From a virus, in the IMG/VR virus record IMGVR_UViG_3300022074_000165, positions 1 to 35,476 of that record: DNA of 35,476 bases, one strand, 5' to 3'. The translations under genes and the position numbers were made by a program. The notes under the pieces were generated by a model. That model did no database searches. It saw only the letters and a program-made list of their open reading frames with translations, and was not told where the DNA came from. Positions 1 to 6,353 of the stretch are shown here, piece after piece. Numbering within the stretch: position 1 is the stretch's first letter; every line of letters begins with the position of its first letter.

Positions 1-58
1 TTAATTATAAATATCAACCCAACAAAAGAAGAATATAATTTAACAAACTAATTAATTT

Positions 59-88
59 TTGACATCTTAGACCGAATAACCTAATTAT
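59..88 (+). promoter_or_regulatory. possible sigma70-type promoter upstream of tail fibre
   Basis: A perfect -35 hexamer TTGACA (59-64) is followed after 18 nt by AATTAT (83-88), 4 of 6 matches to a -10 box. It would drive transcription towards the tail fibre, but the terminator at 129-158 lies in between, so read-through would be needed. AT-rich sequence throws up such hexamers by chance, so this is weak. Confidence 0.3.
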
Positions 89-128
89 TAATATACAATT
101 ACCAAATATTCTGTTTCAAGATTTAACT

Positions 129-158
129 AAAAGGTGGCTTAAAGCTGCCTTTTTTTTT
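129..158 (+). terminator. rho-independent terminator before tail fibre
   Basis: The stem AGGTGGC / GCTGCCT (132-138 with 144-150, two G-U pairs) has a 5-nt loop TTAAA and is followed by eight T residues. A-T pairs can extend it. It would end transcripts entering from the left. If the window ends are joined, it sits just after the giant internal virion gene, separating it from the tail fibre. The tail-fibre AGGA Shine-Dalgarno begins about 15 nt after the U-run. Confidence 0.8.
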
Positions 159-177
159 ACCACTAGGACAAAACAAT

Positions 178-3006
178 ATGACTATAACTAATACAACAAT
201 CAAAAGCAGTGCAAGTGGTGACGGCTCAACGTCATCGTTTACATATACTTTTCCAATAAACTCAACATCTGAGCTGAGTGTTATTATCAAAGCATCAACT
301 GGTGCTGAAACTGTCAAAGATATAACAACTCATTATACCGTTGCTGATGCTGGAGCCACGGGTGGAACTGTAACCTTCACATCTGGGAACATACCAGCTA
401 GTGGTGAAACTGTTGTCCTATTCAGAAACACTACAAAAAACCAGACTGTTGACCTTATTGAAAATGATCCGTTCCTAGCTGAAGGCCTTGAAAACCAATT
501 TGACAATCTGCAAATGCAAATCCAAGAAGTGTCAGAAGCTGTTGATCGTTCATTTAAAGTATCTAAAACAAATGCCATTACAACTAGCTCTATCACTACA
601 TCGGCAGCAGATCGTGCTAATAAAATATTATCATTTGATGCATCAGGTAATGTAGAAGCAACTGCATTTACTAACCTTGATACCCTAACTGAAATGACTG
701 ACGTAACATTATCCAGCCCAGCTGATAATGAAGTCCTAGCATACGACAGTTCAAGCACACATTTCATAAACCAAACACCAGCAGAAGCTGGTCTGGTATC
801 ATTAACTGGTTCTGAAACTCTTACCAACAAAACTCTAACCTCCCCTGTTCTTAATACTGGTGTCTCAGGTACAGCTGTTCTTGATGAAGATAATATGGCA
901 TCTGACTCAGCTACTCAATTGGCAACCCAACAATCTATTAAGGCATACGTTGATGCTGTTACAACATCACTCAATGCACAAGACCTGGATGTATCTGATG
1001 GATCATCTGCTATTGGAATTGATCTTGATACAGAAACATTAGGCATTTTGGGTGGCACTGGATTAGCTTCATCTGCATCTGGCAACAACGTCACATTATC
1101 TGTTGACGCAGCTCAAACTGGAATCACATCAGTAACAAATGCAAGTTTGGTATTAGGTAGAGATGCAGACAATGACATAGATTTTACCACAGACAACCAG
1201 ATTACATTTAGAGTAAGTGCTAATGATGGTGTGGTATTTAAAGCAAGTGGTGAAATAGAAGCAACAAGCCTTGATATATCAGGTGATGCAGACATTGACG
1301 GTACACTAGAAGCTGATGCAATTACAGTTGGTGGTACAGCACTTAATACAGTTATTGCTGGAGTAACAGTTACCAATGCAACTAATGCTGTAAACTCAAC
1401 TCATGTATCTGTTGCAGACAATGAAAATACTAATGAAGAAAATTTAATAACATTTATAGAAGATGCCTCTGCTACTGGTAATGTTGGATTAGAGTCAGAC
1501 GGAGACTTTGCATACAACCCAAGTACAGGCACAGTTTCAGCAACAATATTTAAAGGTAACATTGATGCAGTAGATGGTGACTTTGACGGCACATTAGAGG
1601 CTGATTCAATTACCGTTGGTGGTACTAACCTCACTGCTATTTATAGTCCTATTGCTGGTGGTTCTAATATTGTAACTACTGGTGCATTAAACAGTGGTTC
1701 TATTACATCTGGCTTTGGCAACATTGATAATGGCTCATCTACAATTACAACAACTGGTCAAATTGCAGCTGGCAGTTTAGATATTTCAGGTGACATAGAT
1801 GTTGATGGTACTACTAACCTTGATGTTGTAGACATTGATGGGGCTGTTGACATGGCATCTACACTACAAGTAGATGGATCTATTACATCTTCTGATGGTA
1901 TGACAATCACAACTGCTGATAACACAGATACACTTACATTAAAATCAACTGACACAGATGATGATATTGGTCCAAATTTAAGATTATATAGAGCTGTTAC
2001 TGGTGCAGACAATGATTCACTTGCAACTATTGATTTTGCTGGACAAGATGATGGTGGAGGTCTAACTGATTATGCAAGCATAACTTCACAAATTGTTGAT
2101 GCTAGTAATACTAATGAAGATGGTAAACTTACATTCAAGGTAATGAATGCTGGTTCTTTAAATCAGATGCTTACAATTAGTGGCCCTGAAACTGTTGTTA
2201 ATGAAGGCTCTAAAGACCACGACTTCCGAGTAGAGTCTAATGGTAATACTCACATGTTATTCGTTGATGGTGGGAATAATAGAGTAGGTATTGGAACGAC
2301 TCCAGACTTAGGTGTTGGTTTACACATTAGAACTGCTGATAGTGGAGCTAGTAATGTTGCTAATGCAGATGATTTAGTTATTGAGGGTTCAGGCGTTGCA
2401 GGAATTTCTATCTTTACTGGTACATCAAGTGCAGGTCAAATAAATTTTGGTGATAGTGGTGCTAATGAAAGAGGTAAATTATTGTATGACCATAATGGTG
2501 ACTATATGGCTTTATACGCAAACAGTTCTGAAAGAATGAGAATTGATTCTACTGGTGCAATAACTATGCCACATCAACCCGCGTTTCACGCAGGATTAGC
2601 TGCTACAACACAAACTAATCTTCCAACAGGAGTCACCACTTTGGAATACAAAACAGAAAGATTTGACCAGAACGCAGATTTTAATGTTAGCAATTACACT
2701 TTTACCGCACCAGTAACAGGTAAATATTTTTTGGCGGCTAATGTTGAAATAACTAGCATTGATAATGCAAATGATTACATGAGAATGGTAATGAACACTT
2801 CAAATTTAGATTACTATCAAGGTATTTGGTCTCCTAATCTAGTTTTTAGTTCTGATGGTGGTTATTGGTCTATGCACATGGCTCAATTAGTTGACATGGA
2901 TGCAAATGATACAGCTTTAATACAAATTCAAATAAACAGTGGTGCTGCTCAAGTAGATATTGTAGGCACTAACGCAAACGTATTTTCAGGATATTTAGTA
3001 TGTTAA
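178..3006 (+). CDS. tail fibre protein, T7-type N-terminus and C1q-like C-terminus
   Basis: Receptor-binding tail fibre, 942 aa. Residues 1-130 look like the T7 tail-fibre N-terminal domain that docks on the tail (VLFRNTTKNQT, then DPFLAEGLENQFDNLQ and a predicted helix ending VDRSFKV). The middle is a Gly/Asp/Thr-rich beta region with repeats: GTLEADAITVGGT near residue 373 and GTLEADSITVGGT near residue 469, plus an ISGDIDVDG unit. RVGIGTT (about 701) and SERMRIDSTG (about 783) are motifs common in marine phage fibres. The last 115 residues (FTAPVTGKYFLAANVEI ... NVFSGYLVC) resemble a C1q/TNF-type jelly roll, a trimeric ligand-binding fold. The start is supported by AGGA ten bases upstream of the ATG. 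The N-terminal assignment is firm; the C1q assignment rests on motif resemblance. Confidence 0.92.
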   Translation: MTITNTTIKSSASGDGSTSSFTYTFPINSTSELSVIIKASTGAETVKDITTHYTVADAGATGGTVTFTSGNIPASGETVVLFRNTTKNQTVDLIENDPFLAEGLENQFDNLQMQIQEVSEAVDRSFKVSKTNAITTSSITTSAADRANKILSFDASGNVEATAFTNLDTLTEMTDVTLSSPADNEVLAYDSSSTHFINQTPAEAGLVSLTGSETLTNKTLTSPVLNTGVSGTAVLDEDNMASDSATQLATQQSIKAYVDAVTTSLNAQDLDVSDGSSAIGIDLDTETLGILGGTGLASSASGNNVTLSVDAAQTGITSVTNASLVLGRDADNDIDFTTDNQITFRVSANDGVVFKASGEIEATSLDISGDADIDGTLEADAITVGGTALNTVIAGVTVTNATNAVNSTHVSVADNENTNEENLITFIEDASATGNVGLESDGDFAYNPSTGTVSATIFKGNIDAVDGDFDGTLEADSITVGGTNLTAIYSPIAGGSNIVTTGALNSGSITSGFGNIDNGSSTITTTGQIAAGSLDISGDIDVDGTTNLDVVDIDGAVDMASTLQVDGSITSSDGMTITTADNTDTLTLKSTDTDDDIGPNLRLYRAVTGADNDSLATIDFAGQDDGGGLTDYASITSQIVDASNTNEDGKLTFKVMNAGSLNQMLTISGPETVVNEGSKDHDFRVESNGNTHMLFVDGGNNRVGIGTTPDLGVGLHIRTADSGASNVANADDLVIEGSGVAGISIFTGTSSAGQINFGDSGANERGKLLYDHNGDYMALYANSSERMRIDSTGAITMPHQPAFHAGLAATTQTNLPTGVTTLEYKTERFDQNADFNVSNYTFTAPVTGKYFLAANVEITSIDNANDYMRMVMNTSNLDYYQGIWSPNLVFSSDGGYWSMHMAQLVDMDANDTALIQIQINSGAAQVDIVGTNANVFSGYLVC
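1291..1337 (+). repeat. internal duplication in tail fibre, copy 1
   Basis: A 47-bp segment matching 1579-1625 at 41 of 47 positions. It encodes the DIDGTLEADAITVGG unit. The two copies are 288 bp apart, an exact multiple of three, so the reading frame is kept. This fits growth of the fibre shaft by internal duplication. Confidence 0.8.
1579..1625 (+). repeat. internal duplication in tail fibre, copy 2
   Basis: Second copy of the 47-bp unit at 1291-1337 (41 of 47 identical), encoding DFDGTLEADSITVGG. Most differences are synonymous or conservative, so the repeat is being kept as protein. Confidence 0.8.
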
Positions 3007-3036
3007 CGAAACAATTAACCTTAAAGGAGGTAACAC

Positions 3037-3330
3037 ATGGCTGAACATAAAAAAGAAATAACATTAACAGATTTACAACAAAAGATTCTGTCTAATGATT
3101 TATATAACGACACAGATAATGCTGGTCTAGATAAATGGGTACAGGACGCAGTTGATGGTAAAATCAGCAACTGTTGGAAACGTATGCAAAGAGAATGGAC
3201 TGATAAGTTAATGAATGATGATTCATTTACAGATGCTATTCCATCTAACCAAGCAGACTTTGTAGCACTAGTAACAGCTCGTGCTGATTATAAAAATCGT
3301 AAAGCTCGTGATGATGCATCAGGAGAATAA
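3037..3330 (+). CDS. conserved-looking hypothetical protein after tail fibre
   Basis: 97 aa, hydrophilic, with no membrane segment or signal peptide. A strong Shine-Dalgarno AAAGGAGG sits 6 nt before the ATG. It has a Trp-rich helical middle (DKWVQDAVDGK..NCWKRMQREW). I do not recognise a named family. Its position between the tail fibre and the lysis genes suggests a late protein, perhaps tail- or lysis-associated. The function is unknown. Confidence 0.8.
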   Translation: MAEHKKEITLTDLQQKILSNDLYNDTDNAGLDKWVQDAVDGKISNCWKRMQREWTDKLMNDDSFTDAIPSNQADFVALVTARADYKNRKARDDASGE

Positions 3331-3348
3331 TATGGAGCTTGATTTCTA

Positions 3349-3552
3349 ATGTCTGAACTAGACAACAAGTTAGCAATCACGGAGATCCGTGGGGAACTTA
3401 AACTAATTAATCAAAAATTGGACACTCTGGTGTCAAATCATATTTGGCATTTGAACCGTGATGTTGGAGTCTTAACTAAGATTTTAATAACGGTATCAAC
3501 AATCTTGTTTTCAGGTGTCGTAACTTTACTAATCAAAACATTTTTTATGTAA
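3349..3552 (+). CDS. small membrane protein, haemolysin XhlA-like
   Basis: 67 aa. An N-terminal amphipathic helix or coiled coil (residues 1-40, EIRGELKLINQKLDTLVSNHIWHLNRDVG) is followed by one C-terminal transmembrane helix (ILITVSTILFSGVVTLLIKTF). This matches the architecture of XhlA-type lysis accessory proteins, which act at the inner membrane with a holin. It lies one gene before the nuclease/endopeptidase pair. The role is inferred from topology and position. Confidence 0.6.
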   Translation: MSELDNKLAITEIRGELKLINQKLDTLVSNHIWHLNRDVGVLTKILITVSTILFSGVVTLLIKTFFM

Positions 3553-3870
3553 ATGGCATTGTCCAATACTCGTGGCTTGGTTGCTGAAGCTCTGGCTTTA
3601 GCTCACCTTGCAAACGATCCTAACATCCTATGCTTTACAGCTGCATATGGATTAGGCCCCATAGACCTTATTACAATCAATAAGACAACTGGTGAGAGAA
3701 GATACTTTGATGTGAAGTATGCATCAAAAAGAAAAAACCATAAACCAACACACAACCCAAACATTAATCGTTGCTTGTCAAAAGCACAACAAGAGCTGCC
3801 GTTACTGGTAGAAATATTATATGTCGATACAGATAACAACAAAATTACAATTCAACGAGCATCAAGCTAG
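3553..3870 (+). CDS. PD-(D/E)XK-type nuclease-like protein (resolvase-like)
   Basis: 105 aa; the ATG directly follows the previous stop codon. The arrangement E12 (LVAEALALAHL), D38 (GPIDLITIN) and D53-x-K55 (RYFDVKYAS) fits the catalytic core of small PD-(D/E)XK enzymes such as Holliday-junction resolvases. Placed before the endopeptidase, it may resolve DNA branches before packaging, as T7 endonuclease I does. That role is inference. Its last 50 nt overlap the next gene in another frame. Confidence 0.6.
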   Translation: MALSNTRGLVAEALALAHLANDPNILCFTAAYGLGPIDLITINKTTGERRYFDVKYASKRKNHKPTHNPNINRCLSKAQQELPLLVEILYVDTDNNKITIQRASS

Positions 3871-4213
3871 ATACCCAAACTTTAGTTACGAAGAACTTGC
3901 GTGTCAGCATTGTGGCTCAATGGATTTACCACTTGAATTTTTAATAGCTCTACAAGAGTTAAGGGAAGCAGTTGCAAAGCCAATGCAAATTACCAGTGGC
4001 TATCGTTGTGCTGAACACCCAATTGAAAAAAAGAAGTCCAGTCCTGGTTACCATAATCGAGGAGCAGTTGATATTGCAGCCCACGGTGAGTTTGCATATC
4101 ACATTTTAAAAATAGCCCTGTCGGATGATCGTGGCTGGACAGGAATTGGAATTAATGTTCCATCGTTTATTCATTTGGATAGACGTGAAGAACCTACAAT
4201 ATGGAAATACTGA
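3821..4213 (+). CDS. M15-family endolysin (peptidoglycan L,D/D-Ala peptidase)
   Basis: Zinc peptidase of the M15_3 type, cleaving peptide bonds of peptidoglycan for lysis; 130 aa, a normal single-domain length. Visible zinc ligands are H78 and D84 (GYHNRGAVDIA) and H118 (FIHLDRR). SGYRCAEHP (59-67) is the typical upstream motif and NFSYEELACQHCG the typical N-terminal one. There is no signal peptide, so export depends on the holin. The start lies 50 nt inside the preceding gene; no better in-frame start preserves the N-terminal motif. It is followed by Cys-rich, basic and holin genes in a coupled row. Confidence 0.88.
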   Translation: MSIQITTKLQFNEHQARYPNFSYEELACQHCGSMDLPLEFLIALQELREAVAKPMQITSGYRCAEHPIEKKKSSPGYHNRGAVDIAAHGEFAYHILKIALSDDRGWTGIGINVPSFIHLDRREEPTIWKY

Positions 4214-4347
4214 TGCAGTGTAAAAACTGTGAACACGAGTGCCATTGTGGAAACAATGGACAATGCAAAGTGTGTGCTTGCTCAATGTGTGAACACAACG
4301 CATTAGATGAATTTTGGAAACGATTAGACGAAGATGAAAAGAACTAA
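4213..4347 (+). CDS. cysteine-rich mini-protein, probable zinc binder
   Basis: 44 aa. The ATG overlaps the endolysin stop (TGATG), with GGAA six bases upstream; an in-frame ATG at 4201 would add four residues. It has eight cysteines in about 24 residues, arranged C-x2-C, C-x-C, C-x2-C-x-C and C-x2-C, with three His nearby (MQCKNCEHECHCGNNGQCKV...), and an acidic tail. The spacing suggests two zinc sites. It is not a known enzyme. Tight coupling with the lysis genes argues that it is real. Confidence 0.65.
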   Translation: MQCKNCEHECHCGNNGQCKVCACSMCEHNALDEFWKRLDEDEKN

Positions 4348-4453
4348 AAATTTTACAACTCATACACCAGGGCCAAAAAAGAGAACAAGCATTGGTAAGA
4401 GTAAACTATCAAGACCAAAGAACAAACATACAAGAAGAAGATTGGGATTATAA
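4334..4453 (+). CDS. small highly basic protein
   Basis: 39 aa with about 15 Lys/Arg residues (MKRTKNFTTHTPGPKKRTSI...KHTRRRLGL). It overlaps the Cys-rich gene by 14 nt and its TAA shares an A with the next ATG (TAATG), so it is part of a coupled row. It has no hydrophobic segment. The charge suggests nucleic-acid binding or a virion-internal role like the basic mini-proteins at 20.2-21.1 kb. No family is recognised. Confidence 0.6.
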   Translation: MKRTKNFTTHTPGPKKRTSIGKSKLSRPKNKHTRRRLGL

Positions 4454-4842
4454 TGTTAAATTTATTAATTAAACCACTACTAGGTGTAGCTGGTGAAGTT
4501 GTTACCGGCATCGTAGAAACAAAAAAGAAAAAAGCTGAAGTTAAATTAAAAAAAATAGAAGCTGAAGCAGCTCACATGGACAAGATTATAGCTGGCAAAG
4601 CTGAGTGGGAAACAGAAGCTGCAAGACAAATGGATGGCTCATGGAAGGATGAACTAAGTTTAGTCGTGCTACTTTTTCCAGCAGTTCTTGTATTCGTTCC
4701 TGGTTGCCAAGATTTTGTTAAGAGTGGTTTTATTGCATTGCAAGAGTTACCAGCTTACTACCAAAATCTTTTATATATTGCCATCTCAGCTAGCTTTGGA
4801 ATTAAGGGGGCTGGTTCTGCAATTAAAATGTTTAAAAAATGA
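4453..4842 (+). CDS. holin, 3-TM type (GTA holin family)
   Basis: 129 aa. An N-terminal amphipathic/coiled part rich in Lys and Glu (23-65) precedes WKDELSLVVLLFPAVLVFVPG (TM), a short turn, and a second hydrophobic hairpin (LLYIAISASFGIKGAGSA). This matches the 3TM holin family first named in gene transfer agents, with its typical W-KDE entry into the first helix. It would form inner-membrane holes that release the M15 endolysin. It is coupled by TAATG to the basic gene upstream and by ATGA to the next gene. Confidence 0.78.
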   Translation: MLNLLIKPLLGVAGEVVTGIVETKKKKAEVKLKKIEAEAAHMDKIIAGKAEWETEAARQMDGSWKDELSLVVLLFPAVLVFVPGCQDFVKSGFIALQELPAYYQNLLYIAISASFGIKGAGSAIKMFKK

Positions 4843-5069
4843 TTTGGATCCTAACAGTAATGATGTGGTACGAGGGTGAGCAAACTAGAAATACCTACTT
4901 GCAAGATATGCAATTTATATCTGACAGTGCATGCAAACAATATTTGTTTGATAATAAAGTCATGCTTGTTGATAGCTTACTTGAAAAATTTAGAAACTTA
5001 GATGGAATGGAAATGAAATCTTTTGAGCATTTTTGTGAAGGCAAGTTTGTAGAACTGGATGAAGTATGA
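4839..5069 (+). CDS. small exported-looking protein with two cysteines
   Basis: 76 aa. It starts inside the holin stop (ATGA). It has a short hydrophobic N-terminus (MIWILTVMMW) followed by a soluble helical part with Cys at about 32 and 66, which could form a disulfide. The gene at 5421 has the same plan (short hydrophobic start, Ala/Asp-Cys early, Cys late), so the two may be distant paralogues. Function unknown; it belongs to the lysis/late row. Confidence 0.65.
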   Translation: MIWILTVMMWYEGEQTRNTYLQDMQFISDSACKQYLFDNKVMLVDSLLEKFRNLDGMEMKSFEHFCEGKFVELDEV

Positions 5070-5428
5070 AGATAAGTGAAGATACACCAGTAAGCATGCC
5101 AATGAGAAACTTGATTTCTATTGTTGCCTGTGTTGCTGTCGGAGCCTGGTTTGCATTTGGTGTAATCGAGAGATTAAATGTTATAGAAACTGAGCTGCAA
5201 CTGATGAACCAAGACTTGTTATCTGCAAGCTCACAGAAACCAACGGATCAAGAGCAATACATGTTGCTTGAGTTCTTATCAAAAGAACATGAAAAATTAA
5301 AAACAGACGTTGAAAATAAACTGCCTATGATTGACAAGGTAGATATGCACTCACAGTTTTTAGAAGAACGTGTCATTGATTTGGAAACCATAACAGACAA
5401 GTTAAGAAATAACGGTACACATGATTGA
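5066..5428 (+). CDS. membrane-anchored coiled-coil protein (spanin-like topology)
   Basis: 120 aa. One N-terminal transmembrane helix (LISIVACVAVGAWFAFGV, about 16-33) is followed by a long heptad-rich periplasmic helix (IERLNVIETELQLMNQ ... LEERVIDLETITDKL). An N-in anchor plus periplasmic coiled coil next to the holin and endolysin is the topology of an inner-membrane spanin, but no outer-membrane lipoprotein partner is evident nearby. ATGA coupling to the upstream gene. The spanin role is inference. Confidence 0.7.
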   Translation: MKISEDTPVSMPMRNLISIVACVAVGAWFAFGVIERLNVIETELQLMNQDLLSASSQKPTDQEQYMLLEFLSKEHEKLKTDVENKLPMIDKVDMHSQFLEERVIDLETITDKLRNNGTHD

Positions 5429-5639
5429 AGTGGTGTTTGCAATATTAATGATAAGCAATGGACAAGTTATAGAGTATGTACCTACTAACGGTATGGCTGA
5501 CTGCCTGGAACAGAAACGTATTGTATCTCGACAGATTGGTGAGAATCAAGATGGCATCTCAATACAATGCAAACAAGTCAAAGCAGAGATTGAGATCGAC
5601 ATGGGTGACAGAAAAAGGATTACAAAAATAATAGAATGA
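5421..5639 (+). CDS. small exported-looking protein with two cysteines
   Basis: 72 aa; overlaps the preceding gene by 8 nt. A short hydrophobic N-terminus (MIEVVFAILMIS) is followed by a soluble part with Cys at 28 and 50 (GMADCLEQK ... ISIQCKQVK). Same plan as 4839-5069. Possibly periplasmic with one disulfide. No named family recognised. Confidence 0.65.
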   Translation: MIEVVFAILMISNGQVIEYVPTNGMADCLEQKRIVSRQIGENQDGISIQCKQVKAEIEIDMGDRKRITKIIE

Positions 5640-5830
5640 ATTTACCAGAGAAAGTTATTGGTGTTGCATTATTAGGATTGATGGCACTGATTAGTTGGAA
5701 CTTAGTATCAACAATAAATCTACAAAAAGAATTGTTAAAGATACAGCACGACCAAAAACACATGCACGAAGATATTGAGGAACAAATAAAAAAGATAATT
5801 AAAAAGCTCAAGAAGAAGGCTAACAGATAA
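5636..5830 (+). CDS. small single-TM protein with basic C-terminal helix
   Basis: 64 aa. One transmembrane helix near the N-terminus (VIGVALLGLMALISWNLVS) is followed by a charged helix ending in a Lys-rich tail (KKIIKKLKKKANR). ATGA overlap with the gene before. Membrane-associated, possibly a lysis accessory; the function is not known. Confidence 0.65.
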   Translation: MNLPEKVIGVALLGLMALISWNLVSTINLQKELLKIQHDQKHMHEDIEEQIKKIIKKLKKKANR

Positions 5831-5839
5831 TAAACTACA

Positions 5840-6022
5840 ATGGCTTATAAGAAATTTCCAAACGTCAAACTTGGAACGTGTGAGCATTGTGGAGCTACAA
5901 TCAATAGGCATGACTCCTTTGTTGTAAAAGAAATAATGTTTCCCAAAATAAAAAAGATGTATTTATGTCACAATGCTAGAGAACAAGAAGATTGTTTTAC
6001 TAGACACGAAAAGATCGAATAG
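5840..6022 (+). CDS. small zinc-finger-like protein
   Basis: 60 aa. C-x2-C (GTCEHCGA, about 14-17) is followed by a later Cys pair (LCHNAREQEDC), consistent with one zinc site. Basic N-terminal half. Last gene of the rightward late row before the attP/integrase control region. No Shine-Dalgarno is obvious. Function unknown. Confidence 0.55.
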   Translation: MAYKKFPNVKLGTCEHCGATINRHDSFVVKEIMFPKIKKMYLCHNAREQEDCFTRHEKIE

Positions 6023-6044
6023 ATCAAAAACAATTACCACAAAG

Positions 6045-6065
6045 GTCGTTAATTTATACAACGAC
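6045..6065 (+). repeat. inverted repeat GTCGTT/AACGAC
   Basis: A perfect 6-bp inverted repeat (6045-6050 and 6060-6065) with a 9-nt spacer lies 23 nt after the last late gene. There is no immediate T-run, so it is not a clear terminator; it could be an integrase-related site or a weak terminator. The region 6023-6353 has no gene. It holds this repeat, the attP core, three operator-like palindromes and the integrase promoter. Confidence 0.4.
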
Positions 6066-6114
6066 AACCCTGATCTTATTCTGTTAAAAAAATCCCCCAA
6101 AAACTAAGATTAAT

Positions 6115-6139
6115 TGGCGGTCCCTACGGGATTCGAACC
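6115..6139 (-). other. attP core: 3' end of a tRNA gene
   Basis: Read on the minus strand, these 25 nt are the 3' end of a tRNA. They begin GGTTCGAATCC (T-loop TTCGAAT flanked by stem bases), continue through the T-stem 3' strand, and end with an acceptor strand AGGGACC, discriminator G and encoded CCA. The 5' half of the tRNA is missing: upstream bases are plain AT-rich sequence, so this is not a complete tRNA gene. A tRNA 3' end beside a tyrosine integrase is the classic phage attachment site, where integration rebuilds the host tRNA. The tRNA identity cannot be set from this fragment. Confidence 0.85.
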
Positions 6140-6147
6140 TTTTATTT

Positions 6148-6162
6148 TGATCAAAAAGATCA
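6148..6162. promoter_or_regulatory. operator-like palindrome next to attP
   Basis: TGATC-aaaaa-GATCA, a perfect 5+5 inverted repeat with a 5-nt centre, extended by one T/A pair on each side. The same architecture occurs at the repressor/Cro region (12305-12319) and at 16898-16912. It may be a repressor operator. Because it lies 9 nt from the tRNA-identity core, it could also be an integrase or excisionase arm site. Confidence 0.55.
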
Positions 6163-6281
6163 ATAAAATCAACAAAACCCACAAAAATTATTTTCCCCAA
6201 CATTATCACTACCTTTAAATTTTCCTAATTTTCCAACATATTTTAAACAAATAAAAATTGTAAGCAACCCAACCCTTCATG

Positions 6282-6310
6282 TTGACCTAAATGGTATTAT
6301 AAAATATATT
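6282..6310 (+). promoter_or_regulatory. integrase promoter
   Basis: -35 TTGACC (6282-6287, 5 of 6) and -10 TATATT (6305-6310, 5 of 6) are separated by the optimal 17 nt. The expected start is near 6317, about 37 nt before the integrase ATG. Two operator-like palindromes overlap the -35/spacer (6283-6297) and the start region (6320-6334), so control by the repressor or Cro is likely. Confidence 0.6.
6283..6297. promoter_or_regulatory. operator-like half-conserved palindrome in integrase promoter
   Basis: TGACC-taaat-GGTAT, matching the perfect variant TGACC-N5-GGTCA at 16916-16930 in 8 of 10 arm positions. It overlaps the -35 box and the start of the spacer of the integrase promoter, the right place for repression. 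Confidence 0.4.
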
Positions 6311-6319
6311 GTATATCAA

Positions 6320-6334
6320 TGATCTTTAAAATCA
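6320..6334. promoter_or_regulatory. operator-like palindrome at integrase leader
   Basis: TGATC-tttaa-AATCA, 9 of 10 arm matches to TGATC-N5-GATCA. It lies just after the predicted transcription start and 19 nt before the integrase ATG. Confidence 0.45.
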
Positions 6335-6353
6335 TATTAGGGATAATATATTA

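Noticed and set aside
333-830. 165-codon antisense ORF in the tail fibre, and similar ORFs at 1113-1376, 1401-1634 and 1758-2012
   Set aside because: Mirror images of the Thr/Ser/Asp-rich repeats on the coding strand; no start signals and no familiar motifs.
4688-4879. 63-codon alternate-frame ORF inside the holin gene
   Set aside because: Hydrophobic only because it shadows the TM-coding region; the holin frame is the coupled one.
6115-6139. Complete tRNA gene
   Set aside because: Only the T-loop to CCA part is present; there is no anticodon arm or D-arm upstream. It is an attachment-site fragment.
6148-6162. Intrinsic terminator from the TGATC/GATCA stem near attP
   Set aside because: Short AT-rich stem with no downstream T-run; the identical architecture at other control regions favours an operator.
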